Shown here in pieces: positions 35,521 to 43,576 of a stretch of 64,000 nt of DNA. A program made the translations under genes and the position numbers. Each line of letters starts with the position of its first letter. Position 1 is the stretch's first letter. Below the pieces are notes generated by a model that was not told where the DNA came from, made no database searches, and saw only the letters and a list, made by a program, of their open reading frames with translations. The stretch comes from Flavobacterium sp. ALD4 (lineage in GTDB: Bacteria > Bacteroidota > Bacteroidia > Flavobacteriales > Flavobacteriaceae): contig NZ_PJBJ01000024.1 in assembly GCF_002836475.1 (NCBI RefSeq), positions 62,001 through 126,000 of the forward strand, in the 5' to 3' direction.

Positions 35521-35717
35521 AAAGGGTGTACCAAAGAAACCGGCAATCAAGTTATAGAGGCAGATGATGCTGATATCATATCTTACGGAGTGCACTTTAA
35601 CGATAATCTTGATTTAGTGTAACACTTTACGATAGAGGTTCCTTTAAACAAAGCGGAATTACTTTTATATTTTTACCGCTAAGGGATATAATCATTATCC
35701 AAAAATGGAAGTGTAAT
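35521..35717 (+). pseudogene. 3' remnant of an old yellow enzyme (alkene reductase) gene
   Basis: The frame gives KGCTKETGNQVIEADDADIISYG, then NDNLDLV, a stop, and later EVPLNKAELL; after a one-base shift GYNHYPKMEV. This is the C-terminal layout of NemA-type enzymes (ADLVSFGRPFIANPDLVER..PLN..GYTDYP). It has two in-frame stops and a frameshift and no 5' end. The rest of the gene must have been lost. Confidence 0.65.
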
Positions 35718-35823
35718 TTTTTATGAATATTTAATTTGTTGAATGGTTTATAGTTTTTAGTGTCGAATACTAATTATGCAGCGTAGGTATTTCTTCGTGC
35801 TAACTCTTAGACGATAATAATAT

Positions 35824-35852
35824 AAAAAGCCCCAATTTGGGGCTTTTTATAT
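35824..35852. terminator. Hairpin terminator
   Basis: AAAAAGCCCC pairs with GGGGCTTTTT around AATTT (35824-35848). It can serve the plus-strand genes to the left. Confidence 0.85.
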
Positions 35853-35935
35853 ACATGTATTTTAAATGCTTCAGTATCAAATGATACTTTATGACTATGT
35901 TTTTCATGAGTAGTGCATATAAGAAAATAAATGAT

Positions 35936-36148
35936 TTATTTTGTGGTTATTTCTTCATACTCCACATCCTCCGCAGTGTCATTATTCTTTTTCTTCAACG
36001 GTAGTGCACAACCATACGCTCCACCGCAGCCAGAATTTGTAAAGACCTGGTATAGTAAAAAACCGGCTAAAAGACCGGAAAGAATACTTTGGGTTTGATA
36101 CGTTTGTATCCCAATATAAACCCCAAGAGTAAGATGGACAAAACGCAC
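35936..36148 (-). CDS. Small Cys-containing membrane protein next to rhodanese
   Basis: The 70-residue protein has one hydrophobic helix pair (residues 5-38, THLTLGVYIG.. and GLLAGFLLYQVF) followed by SGCGGAYGCALP and an acidic tail. The architecture (inner-membrane hairpin with Cys-containing loop, next to a rhodanese gene) recalls the YgaP-type DUF2892/DUF6132 families. Possibly involved in sulfur transfer or sulfide sensing at the membrane; that is inference from context. Confidence 0.6.
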   Translation of the reverse strand: MRFVHLTLGVYIGIQTYQTQSILSGLLAGFLLYQVFTNSGCGGAYGCALPLKKKNNDTAEDVEYEEITTK

Positions 36149-36183
36149 GAAGTGCCAATCATTTAATAAGGTTTATATATTCA

Positions 36184-36495
36184 TTATATTTTTTTTTGTA
36201 AACTACTCCAGCCTCCGCCGTTATGTACTTGTGCAAAGCCATTCGATTTTAAAGTGCTTTTTGCGGAAGCACTTCTCATCCCTGAAGCACAGCAGGTAAT
36301 AATAGTAGCGTCTTTTTTTAATTTTGCAATATGTGTTGAAAGATCATTTAACGGAGCATTTATTGAACCTTTTATGTGTCCCTGTTTGTACTCTCCGGGG
36401 CTACGAACATCCAGAATTACAGCCCCTTGTTTTACTAAATCAGCGTAGTCTACTTTAGGTCCTAGACCAAATATTTTTTTTAATGTGTTTATCAT
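36184..36495 (-). CDS. Rhodanese-like sulfurtransferase
   Basis: The 103-residue single-domain protein has ILDVRSPGEYKQGHIKGSINAPL (residues 27-49) and the active-site loop CCASGMRS with the catalytic cysteine near residue 69, as in single-domain rhodaneses. It passes sulfur from thiosulfate or a persulfide. The start codon is 1 bp past the stop of a second, broken rhodanese gene. Confidence 0.92.
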   Translation of the reverse strand: MINTLKKIFGLGPKVDYADLVKQGAVILDVRSPGEYKQGHIKGSINAPLNDLSTHIAKLKKDATIITCCASGMRSASAKSTLKSNGFAQVHNGGGWSSLQKKI

Positions 36496-36496
36496 C

Positions 36497-36784
36497 TTAC
36501 TTTGTTGCTTGCGATTTATAATAATTTACGTCTAACCAACCACCACCATTGTAACATTCGATTCCAAGTTCTGAAAGGAATTGTTGCGCCTGTCCGCTTC
36601 TGTTTCCAGAGGCGCAACATAGTACCAGAGGCGCTTTCAGTTTTTTAATTCTTCGACTCTTTCCGGTATTTCATTTAACGGAATGTTAATGGATCCCCAC
36701 TACGTTACCTCCCATAAACTCACCGTAAGAACGGACATCTATAATAGTCCCTTCATTTTCTTCGATTATTTTTTCTAAGCTCAT
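36497..36784 (-). pseudogene. Second rhodanese gene with two frameshifts
   Basis: From the ATG at 36784 the frame reads MSLEKIIEENEGTIIDVRSYGEF, then a shift is needed to reach SINIPLNEIPERVEEL, and another to give PLVLCCASGNRSGQAQQFL and CYNGGGW. The active-site CCASGNRS is intact. It is a paralogue of the gene at 36184 and would have been the first of a tandem pair. Frameshifts could be real decay or sequencing errors. Confidence 0.75.
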
Positions 36785-36981
36785 TTTGTTTAATTTATAG
36801 GGTTTGAATTACTCTGAAAAGTAATCCTATTGTTCAATTGTATTTATGCTTTATTCTAATTTGATAAGGCAAAAGTAAGACAAAGGAAAAGGCTTATTAG
36901 TAACTTGTGTTACACAAGCAAATAATTAACGTTCAATAGTTAAAACTCGTTCAATTGGTTCGCACTGGAATAGTGTCCACA

Positions 36982-37009
36982 AAAAAAGCCTGTAAAGAAC
37001 AGGCTTTTA
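36982..37009. terminator. Hairpin terminator
   Basis: AAAAGCCTGT pairs with ACAGGCTTTT around AAAGA, flanked by A and T; serves the YciE/F gene on the minus strand (stop at 37035). Confidence 0.8.
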
Positions 37010-37034
37010 ATATAATTTGTTTTTAGTTCAAGAA

Positions 37035-37601
37035 TTACATCTTTGGATTTGTGAGGGCACCCGCTTTAAAAGCTTGGCTGTTAATGGAAGTCATCGCTAG
37101 CTTAGTTAATACAGCATCTGCTTTTTTCTCTTCATCAAGAGTCATTGCTAATAAATCAGCTGCTTTGTTTTCTCCCATTGTTTTTGCAAAGGCGTGTAAA
37201 GTACCATAAGTTGCAATTTGATAATGTTTTATCTTTTGTTCAGAAGCGATTAAACTGGCATCACGAACAATACCTTGATCTGTTTTGTTGATTATATCAT
37301 CACTCTCTTTTAGTATCCCTTCCATCGCATCACATTTTTTTGCAGCGGGTTTAATACCAGTAACTTCGAATATTTTTTCCAAACGGGAAATGTGTTCGTT
37401 TGTTTCCGTCAAATGTTTATTTAAAGTCGTAACCAATTCTGGAGTGGAAGCATTTTTCGCCATTTTCGGAAGTGTTTTACTCAATACTTTTTCTGCATAA
37501 TAAATATCTTTCAATCCCACTTCAAATAAATCTCTCAATCCATGAGCTGCATTTTTTTTTGCTTTTGTAACTTCTACTTTTTTTGCTGTTGGAGTTGCCA
37601 T
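37035..37601 (-). CDS. YciE/YciF-type ferritin-like stress protein (DUF892)
   Basis: The 188-residue protein has an N-terminal lysine-rich tail and a four-helix DUF892 bundle: DLFEVGLKDIYYAEKVLSKTLPKM, HISRLEKIFEVTGIKPAAKKCDAMEG and a late TLDEEKKADAVLTKLA. Family members have a di-iron-like site and are induced by stress. Upstream AT-rich spacer of 360 bp is without genes. Confidence 0.88.
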   Translation of the reverse strand: MATPTAKKVEVTKAKKNAAHGLRDLFEVGLKDIYYAEKVLSKTLPKMAKNASTPELVTTLNKHLTETNEHISRLEKIFEVTGIKPAAKKCDAMEGILKESDDIINKTDQGIVRDASLIASEQKIKHYQIATYGTLHAFAKTMGENKAADLLAMTLDEEKKADAVLTKLAMTSINSQAFKAGALTNPKM

Positions 37602-37963
37602 AATAATTGATTTTAAATATTAATATTTTCCTTTTTCTTAAATTAAAATTAAAAAATATAATCTGTAAATAATTGTTAATTAACTAAATAAGTTTAAAAA
37701 GGAGGTTTTTTAACTAAAAATAATAAGGGGTTTCTTTAAAATAAAATTTCCTGGTTTTTGCAGGTGCATTTCTATTTTTTTGGTTGCGACCAAAGTAAAA
37801 AGAGTAATTATTACTTTAAAATATATAGGAAGGAGTGGATTTAACAGTTTCATATAACAAAGAAAGCCCATTTATGCCTTAGTGATAGGGGCTAAATGGG
37901 CTTCGTTTTTTAAGTAAAAATCACGAAACAATTAAAATCCGATTGGTTGTTTTTTTCCTTTAA
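37602..37963. other. Gene-free spacer with terminator
   Basis: No gene is seen. AAGCCCATTTA (37864-37874) and TAAATGGGCTT (37893-37903) form an 11-bp hairpin with a T run on the right; it can serve the YciE/F gene direction or the DUF1003 gene. Confidence 0.6.
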
Positions 37964-38380
37964 TTAAGTCTGTTTTTCCAATTGTTCTAACATTCTGATT
38001 ATTTTGTCTAATTTGTCAACTTCAATACTATTTAGCTTTCTTGTCAGTGCTTCTATTTCAAGTTTCGCATCTACATTAGTCTGGTAATCTGCTTGGGCTT
38101 GTGTTCTGTCTCTTTCGTTTTGTCTGTTTTGGGCCATCATTATGATTGGAGCGGCATAAGCGGCTTGTGTTGAGAATACCAGATTAAGTAAAATAAAGGG
38201 GTAGACGTCCCAATGTTTAGTAAAAGCAATAAGGTTTAATGTCATCCAAAGAACGACTAATATCGTTTGTACAATTATGAATTTCCAGGATCCCATACTT
38301 TTTGCCACGGCATCAGCCAGGCGGCTCCCAAATCCTAAAGTTTCAAAATGTTTATCATGCCAATTTTTTCTTGCTAACAT
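37964..38380 (-). CDS. DUF1003 membrane protein
   Basis: The 138-residue protein has two transmembrane helices (about 35-53, 60-80; SWKFIIVQTILVVLWMTLNLIAF) and a Q/N-rich tail with a coiled region (EALTRKLNSIEVDKLDKIIRMLEQLEKQ). The order DKVADKVAKSMGSW-like, then helices, then QNRQNERDR is typical of DUF1003. Unknown function, common in Bacteroidota stress regions. Confidence 0.9.
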   Translation of the reverse strand: MLARKNWHDKHFETLGFGSRLADAVAKSMGSWKFIIVQTILVVLWMTLNLIAFTKHWDVYPFILLNLVFSTQAAYAAPIIMMAQNRQNERDRTQAQADYQTNVDAKLEIEALTRKLNSIEVDKLDKIIRMLEQLEKQT

Positions 38381-38413
38381 AGTACGGTTATTTGATAAAG
38401 AGTTATTAATTTA

Positions 38414-38759
38414 TTAGATTTTATTTTTTTGCCATGGAAATTCGTTTTTGAGTTCGGCCTCTAATGATAGGCTTATAATGGTCCTGATAATTACAACTAA
38501 GCATAAAACAGATACTGATTCTAATGTAGGCTCTGTTGCTACTATGGCCATTATGTCTGAGGCGATTAATATTTCCAGTACTAAAAGTATCCATTTGCCT
38601 AGTGTTTGTATTAATTCAGTAGAAGGTTCTGGTTTTCTTTTGTAAAATGACACTAGGGAGCTTACTAAGGGAATAAAGTACGCCCGTGAAAATAGTAATA
38701 CGCCCTATGATTTCAATAAATGTCGCGATATAGTTTATAAATATTTTGCTGTTTTCCAT
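38414..38759 (-). pseudogene. DUF1622-type membrane protein, frameshifted
   Basis: The ORF 38414-38653 (79 residues, starting at a GTG) carries the C-terminal part of DUF1622: LGKWILLVLEILIASDIMAIVATEPTLESV and TIISLSLEAELKNEFPW. Upstream, from an ATG at 38759, another frame gives a hydrophobic N-terminus (INYIATFIEIIGRITIFTGVLYSL) that fits the missing first helix. Joining them needs one frameshift near 38650. Either a sequencing error or a recent inactivation. Confidence 0.55.
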
Positions 38760-38814
38760 TTTGCCTAGATATTAAAGTCCGCTATTAGAAGTATTTGAAT
38801 GATTTACTATCCGT

Positions 38815-39558
38815 TTATTTACTTACTACATTATGTCTTTTATGGGCTACAATTATAAGGATAGTCATTAATAGCAGTGAAACCAGTGAGGCGGCTAAAG
38901 TTCCTAAGTCTAACCCTCCTTTTGCAACCGGTTTTGTCAAAAAGTCCCCGAAGGTGGCACCAAAAGGTCTTGTGAAAATGAAAGCGACCCAAAAGAGCAG
39001 AATGTGGTTTATTTTTGTGGCATAATGTAAGGCTACAACAATCAGGATTACGCCTGCCGTAACAAGAGCTCCGTTCAAATAAGTCAGTCCAACCACATCA
39101 CTTAAATAATCTCCAAAAGCTGTTCCTAAGCTATTTGAAAAAAGGATGGTTAACCAATAATAGATTTCCTTATTCCTGTCAGTAATGGGGTATACATTTA
39201 GATTCTTGAATTTTTGTTGCCAACGCAGCAATGTAAACGCTAAACAGGAAAACAAAATCACACTCCCAATACTATATCCTAGGTGTAAGCTTCTGTCAAT
39301 GAAATCAGATATTTCTGTCCCTAGCGTTGTTGTCGCGATGATGACCATCCAATAGAAAACAGGAATATATTTTTCAGTAAATAATTGAATGGATAGCACC
39401 GCCAAAAAGAAAAGTAGCGTAACAAGTAGAGCAATTGTATAGCCGAACTGTTGCGTTTGTGCTATATAATCACCCAAAGTTTCTCCTAAGGTCGTCGCGA
39501 TAATTTTCATTAACCAAAACAGTACTGTGATTTGAGCTACTTTATTTATTCTTTCCAT
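38815..39558 (-). CDS. COG4705-type membrane protein with four internal repeats
   Basis: The 247-residue protein has about 8-10 helices and a repeated motif at the start of four segments: ATTLGETLGDYI (near 21), ATTTLGTEISDFI (near 75), SNSLGTAFGDYL (near 140), TRPFGATFGDFL (near 195). This is the layout of COG4705 integral membrane proteins of unknown function. Each repeat holds a conserved Asp in a helix, so ion or substrate transport is plausible but unproven. Confidence 0.75.
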   Translation of the reverse strand: MERINKVAQITVLFWLMKIIATTLGETLGDYIAQTQQFGYTIALLVTLLFFLAVLSIQLFTEKYIPVFYWMVIIATTTLGTEISDFIDRSLHLGYSIGSVILFSCLAFTLLRWQQKFKNLNVYPITDRNKEIYYWLTILFSNSLGTAFGDYLSDVVGLTYLNGALVTAGVILIVVALHYATKINHILLFWVAFIFTRPFGATFGDFLTKPVAKGGLDLGTLAASLVSLLLMTILIIVAHKRHNVVSK

Positions 39559-39750
39559 ATCCTAGAAATAGCTGTGCTTGACAGTGGGGATAAAATGCAT
39601 CTAATTTATGAGTAAATATAGGGTAAACTTCGTTTGCTTGTACAAAAGGCTAAATAACGGGTAGGTCATTTTATTAGTTAGCTATAGCTGTAGACTGTAG
39701 TTTTAGTTATCTGTAAAGGTAACAGTCGTAACATTAATCGTAGGATGCTT

Positions 39751-40314
39751 TTATTTATTAGATTCTATTATTTGCACTAACGATTGCAGAATTTCTTGTC
39801 CTTCTTCCCAATATTCCAATTCTGATTCGGAATTCAGATGTCCTTTCTCTCCAATATTTATAAAGGAACTTCCCCATTTTTCAGCCAGGAACGCGGCTCT
39901 TTCTACTGAAATGTAGGGGTCATTAGAACTTGTGATTACAATGGAAGGATAATCAAGCTTTAATAAGGGAATGGGGGCGAAGTTTCTGATTTGCTCAGGG
40001 GTATGCTCTGGAGAATCTACATCTGCGGGTGCGACAAGCAAAGCGCCGGCTATCTTATGGGTTTTATTTTCTTTTGACCAATGGCTGATCAGTGAGCAGG
40101 AAAGGCTATGGGCAACGATAATGATTTCGCCTTCTGCAGATTCGATTGCAGTTTTGAGACTTTCCAACCAATCTTCTAAAAGAGGGTTGTCCCAATCCTT
40201 TTGAATCACTTTTTGGGCAGTTTCAAAATGCTGCAACCAATAGTTTTGCCAATGCGTCTCTGCTGAATCTCCTAAACCGGTAACGATTAAAATAGTGTGC
40301 TTCATGTCTTTCAT
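39751..40314 (-). CDS. RBBP9/YdeN-type serine hydrolase
   Basis: I start at the ATG at 40314 (MKDMKHTILIVTG); the longest ORF begins at 40371 and would add 19 residues unlike the family. The protein has a GLGDSAETHWQNYWL region, the nucleophile elbow VAHSLSCSLI (Ser near 78), and GHLNSESE near the C-terminus with the catalytic His. The small esterase/hydrolase fold is clear; substrate unknown. Confidence 0.85.
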   Translation of the reverse strand: MKDMKHTILIVTGLGDSAETHWQNYWLQHFETAQKVIQKDWDNPLLEDWLESLKTAIESAEGEIIIVAHSLSCSLISHWSKENKTHKIAGALLVAPADVDSPEHTPEQIRNFAPIPLLKLDYPSIVITSSNDPYISVERAAFLAEKWGSSFINIGEKGHLNSESELEYWEEGQEILQSLVQIIESNK

Positions 40315-40556
40315 TTTATTATAAAGTATAAGTCTGTATCCCAAAAAAAAGCAGCGTAGCTGTCTCTTCAAACACGGTTGCTATTGCCGGTGCTTTAGCG
40401 ATAGTGTTGGTACAAGCATCCGTTTTAAATTATTGCTTTTAAATTACAAAGCTAATGAATTCCATTTCTTCCTGCGGTCATAATAGTTAATTTGATCAGG
40501 AATAAAAGCACAGGAAAGCCTTTTGAAATAATGGCGACTACTTTTTCTTTAATTTA

Positions 40557-40564
40557 TATATTTG
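40557..40564 (+). promoter_or_regulatory. -7 element TATATTTG upstream of the esterase gene
   Basis: Matches TAnnTTTG, 11 bp before the ATG at 40575; the predicted leader is thus nearly absent. No TTG at the right distance. Confidence 0.4.
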
Positions 40565-40574
40565 TAAAAAAAAC

Positions 40575-41414
40575 ATGCGTAATAAAATTGCTATACTCGT
40601 TCTCTTAAATAGTTTTTTGTTGGGCAGCTGTGCCTCAAAAAAAATTAAGGATGCCTCATATTTAGCACCTTCGAAAGAAAGCACAATAGCGGTACCGAAA
40701 ATGAATATTTTTGTTCCCAGAAATTCAAAAACAAAACAGCTTCCCGTGTTGATTTTTGTACATGGAGGCTACTGGAATAGTGGACGAAAAGGAACTTATG
40801 ATTTGTTAGGAAGAAACTTTGCAGGCAAGGGAGTAGTAACTGTTATTCCGGATTATACTTTGAGTCCAAATACGGATTATAACGGGATGGCCAAACAAAT
40901 TGCTGCTGTAATTCAATGGACGAAAGACAGTATCGGTAAATTCAATGGTAATCCAAATGGAGTTTTTATAACTGGACATTCAGCAGGGGGACACCTGGGC
41001 GCATTGGCCGTTATGAATCCCAAGTATGGAATTGATCCTAAAAGTATTTCTGGAATCATTTTGAATGATGCCGCTGGATTAGATATGAAATATTATTTAG
41101 AAGAAAACCCACCTACTGCTGCACACAACTATATAACAACCTGGACTAGCTCACCCGCTAAGTGGCAGGATGCTTCACCCATTTATTTCTTGGACAAGAA
41201 TACGCCTCCTTTTTTAATTTATGTAGGTGATAAAACTTATTCTTCCATCAAAACAACCAACAAGCGTTTTATCGATGCCTTGCATCCGTTTCAGCCAGAA
41301 GTTAAAGTAATACCATTGAACAAAAAGCATGTTCCGATGGTTACCCAGTATTTTTGGCCTTGGAGCAACCGACTTGATGAGGTAGTTGACTTTATGAAGA
41401 GTCACCTGAAATAA
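40575..41414 (+). CDS. Alpha/beta-hydrolase lipoprotein, carboxylesterase-like
   Basis: The 279-residue precursor has a lipobox (LLGSCASK, Cys 19). The hydrolase core shows the oxyanion region HGGYWNSG, the nucleophile elbow GHSAGGH (Ser near residue 138) and a late His (KKHVPM near 257). It resembles BD-FAE/esterase-like enzymes that cleave esters outside the cytoplasm. Substrate unknown. Confidence 0.85.
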   Translation: MRNKIAILVLLNSFLLGSCASKKIKDASYLAPSKESTIAVPKMNIFVPRNSKTKQLPVLIFVHGGYWNSGRKGTYDLLGRNFAGKGVVTVIPDYTLSPNTDYNGMAKQIAAVIQWTKDSIGKFNGNPNGVFITGHSAGGHLGALAVMNPKYGIDPKSISGIILNDAAGLDMKYYLEENPPTAAHNYITTWTSSPAKWQDASPIYFLDKNTPPFLIYVGDKTYSSIKTTNKRFIDALHPFQPEVKVIPLNKKHVPMVTQYFWPWSNRLDEVVDFMKSHLK

Positions 41415-41522
41415 ATGTTTTTTAAAATTAGTGAATAGTAAGGTAGGGTAAACTTGTTTACAGTTGTCTTACTAGTGAAGTTAACAATGAAATACTATTC
41501 TAATAATACTAATTTTAAATTT

Positions 41523-41987
41523 ATGAAAACATTTAAAGCGGCATTAATACTATTGATTTTTTCTTTTGCGCCACATATGAAAGCGCAACAATCCAAAGCT
41601 AGTGATCAAGCCCAATTAGAGACAAAAAATAGTATGTCTTATTATCAGCGACGAGGTTTAGAAGATACTCAACATGAACAAGAGCTAGAGGTTAAAAGCA
41701 AAGCAGAGGAACGTACCTTTTGGGAAGAACAAAAACAATACGAAAAGGAATTAAAGAAAAATGATCGAAGAGCACATCGAGCGTATCTTCAAGGTAAAAA
41801 AGAGGGTTACGCAGCGCACTATAATTATTGTGACAGTCATTGTCATCATAGCGAGTACTGGTATCAGCATGCAGGATATTATTACTATGAATATCGAGAA
41901 TCACGTTATGAAAATAGAGCTTATAGGACTACAGTGAATACACAAATAGGAGTGAGCGCACCTCAGGTAAGATTAGGTCTTTTTTAG
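41523..41987 (+). CDS. Secreted hypothetical protein
   Basis: I choose the ATG at 41523, directly before a signal peptide (MKTFKAALILLIFSFAPHMKAQ). The mature protein is charged with coiled-coil wording (ELEVKSKAEERTFWEEQKQYEKELKKNDRRAHRAYLQGKKEGY) then aromatic and histidine-rich repeats (CDSHCHHSEYWYQHAGYYYYEY). Three His and two Cys in a cluster might bind metal; no family known. Confidence 0.55.
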   Translation: MKTFKAALILLIFSFAPHMKAQQSKASDQAQLETKNSMSYYQRRGLEDTQHEQELEVKSKAEERTFWEEQKQYEKELKKNDRRAHRAYLQGKKEGYAAHYNYCDSHCHHSEYWYQHAGYYYYEYRESRYENRAYRTTVNTQIGVSAPQVRLGLF

Positions 41988-42033
41988 TATAATTTGAATA
42001 TAGAGTTTAGGAAGAGTGGCAATCAATTCAATA

Positions 42034-42073
42034 AAAAAGACCGCTTTTAAAGTAATTTAAAAGCGGTCTTTTG
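42034..42073. terminator. Bidirectional terminator
   Basis: AAAGACCGCTTTTAAA pairs with TTTAAAAGCGGTCTTT around GTAA, flanked by A and T runs; used by the 41523 gene and the convergent M16 genes. Confidence 0.85.
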
Positions 42074-42171
42074 TGGCTATTTGGTAAGAATGTACTTAGT
42101 TAGGAAAAAAATATTTGATGAAATGTCTCTTTATTTTTTGCCATGGAATACCTAATTTATTGTCCTCGTAA

Positions 42172-43572
42172 TTAAAGTCCGCTCTTTGGGCCATCCTTTA
42201 TTTCCACTTCGGTCACTTTACCATATTTTTTCGCAATGTTTTTGATTTCATCTGCTTTTCCTACAAAAACAAATTGGAGGGTGTCTATAGGAAAATATTT
42301 AGCAATGATTTGGTTGGCTTTTGCCAAATCCAAGTCATTAACATTTTTTTCAAAATTGTTTATAAAAGATTTGTCAAAATCATACCAGAACATTTGTGTC
42401 AGTAAGCTGGCTTGTTGTTCGGTAGTTTCGTATCCTGGGGGAAACTGTCCTTTTACATAATTTTTAGCAGAAGCCAATGATTTTTCATCGATACCATTTT
42501 TATGCAACTTATTAAGGACTTCCAAGGCTTTATCGATAGCTGGCTCTGTAGTTTTTTCGGCTGTGAAAGTGCTGATTGCGAATGAACCTCCATTTTTTAA
42601 GGCATTAAATCGACTGCTTGCCCCATAAGTCAAACCAGAATTTACTCGCAATTCATCATTTAGCATAGACGTAAATCGTCCGCCAAAAAGGGTATTCACC
42701 ACTTCAATGGCAACATAATCCGGATTATTTCTACTTACTCCTGGCGCACCGATATAAAAAGTTGTTTCCCTAGCATCTTCTTTATTTACGAGTAACACCC
42801 TGCTTTCTTGAGGGATGACAATCGCTTTTGAAGCAGGACTTTCTTCCTCTTTTACCGATTTCTCCCACTTCGAAAATAAGACAGTCAATGCAGCTTTCAT
42901 TTCTTTGCTGTTGAAATCACCGACTACGCTGATCGCAGCATGGTCCGGATTGTAATTCATTTTGTAAAAAGTGCCGAGGTCATTTACTGTTAATTTACTC
43001 ACGGTTGACTGATTACCAGTTATTATATTCCCATAGACATGGTCTCCGTATAGAATTGACTCAAAGTAAGCTCCTATAACAGATTGTGGACTTTCTTTTT
43101 GCTGCTCTAACCTAACCAATAACCTACTTTTCTCTTTTTCAAATTCGGAAGAGTCAAAAACAGGGTTAAGCAATACTTCTTTAATAATAGTCAGCACCTT
43201 GTCTTTATCTTTAGTTGCAAAGTGAGAGGAAAGTCCGGAGTATTCCTTAGATGCATAAGTGCTGACGTTGGCACCAATGAAATCGAGTTCTTCATCTAAC
43301 TTTGCTTTTGTGAAATTTTTAGTGCCATGCTTTAAAGCTGTTGCGGTCAGTGAAGCAAGTCCAGATTTGTCTTTATCATTAATCGCGCCTGCAGGTATGA
43401 GTGCAGATACGCTGATGACTGGTACGTCATGCTGCTCCATCAGGAAAACAGTAAGGCCATTTGCTAATTTAAAAGTAGTGTAATCCGGTAATTTATAACT
43501 TTGGGCGGACAAGCTTATTTGTGTTAGTACAAGTAGGCATACCATTATGATTTTTTGGCTAATACTCTTCAT
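42172..43572 (-). CDS. M16-family protease-like protein lacking the zinc motif
   Basis: The 466-residue precursor has a signal peptide and the M16 fold, but at the usual HxxEH position it reads LASLTATALKHGT, with no HxxEH. The C-terminal domain (ARETTFYIGAPGVSRNNPDYVAIEVVNTLFGGRFTSMLNDELRVNSGLTYGA) is fully conserved. It is probably the non-catalytic partner of the upstream M16 protease (start 44890), with which it is nearly contiguous (4 bp between). Confidence 0.9.
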   Translation of the reverse strand: MKSISQKIIMVCLLVLTQISLSAQSYKLPDYTTFKLANGLTVFLMEQHDVPVISVSALIPAGAINDKDKSGLASLTATALKHGTKNFTKAKLDEELDFIGANVSTYASKEYSGLSSHFATKDKDKVLTIIKEVLLNPVFDSSEFEKEKSRLLVRLEQQKESPQSVIGAYFESILYGDHVYGNIITGNQSTVSKLTVNDLGTFYKMNYNPDHAAISVVGDFNSKEMKAALTVLFSKWEKSVKEEESPASKAIVIPQESRVLLVNKEDARETTFYIGAPGVSRNNPDYVAIEVVNTLFGGRFTSMLNDELRVNSGLTYGASSRFNALKNGGSFAISTFTAEKTTEPAIDKALEVLNKLHKNGIDEKSLASAKNYVKGQFPPGYETTEQQASLLTQMFWYDFDKSFINNFEKNVNDLDLAKANQIIAKYFPIDTLQFVFVGKADEIKNIAKKYGKVTEVEIKDGPKSGL

Positions 43573-43576
43573 ATAA

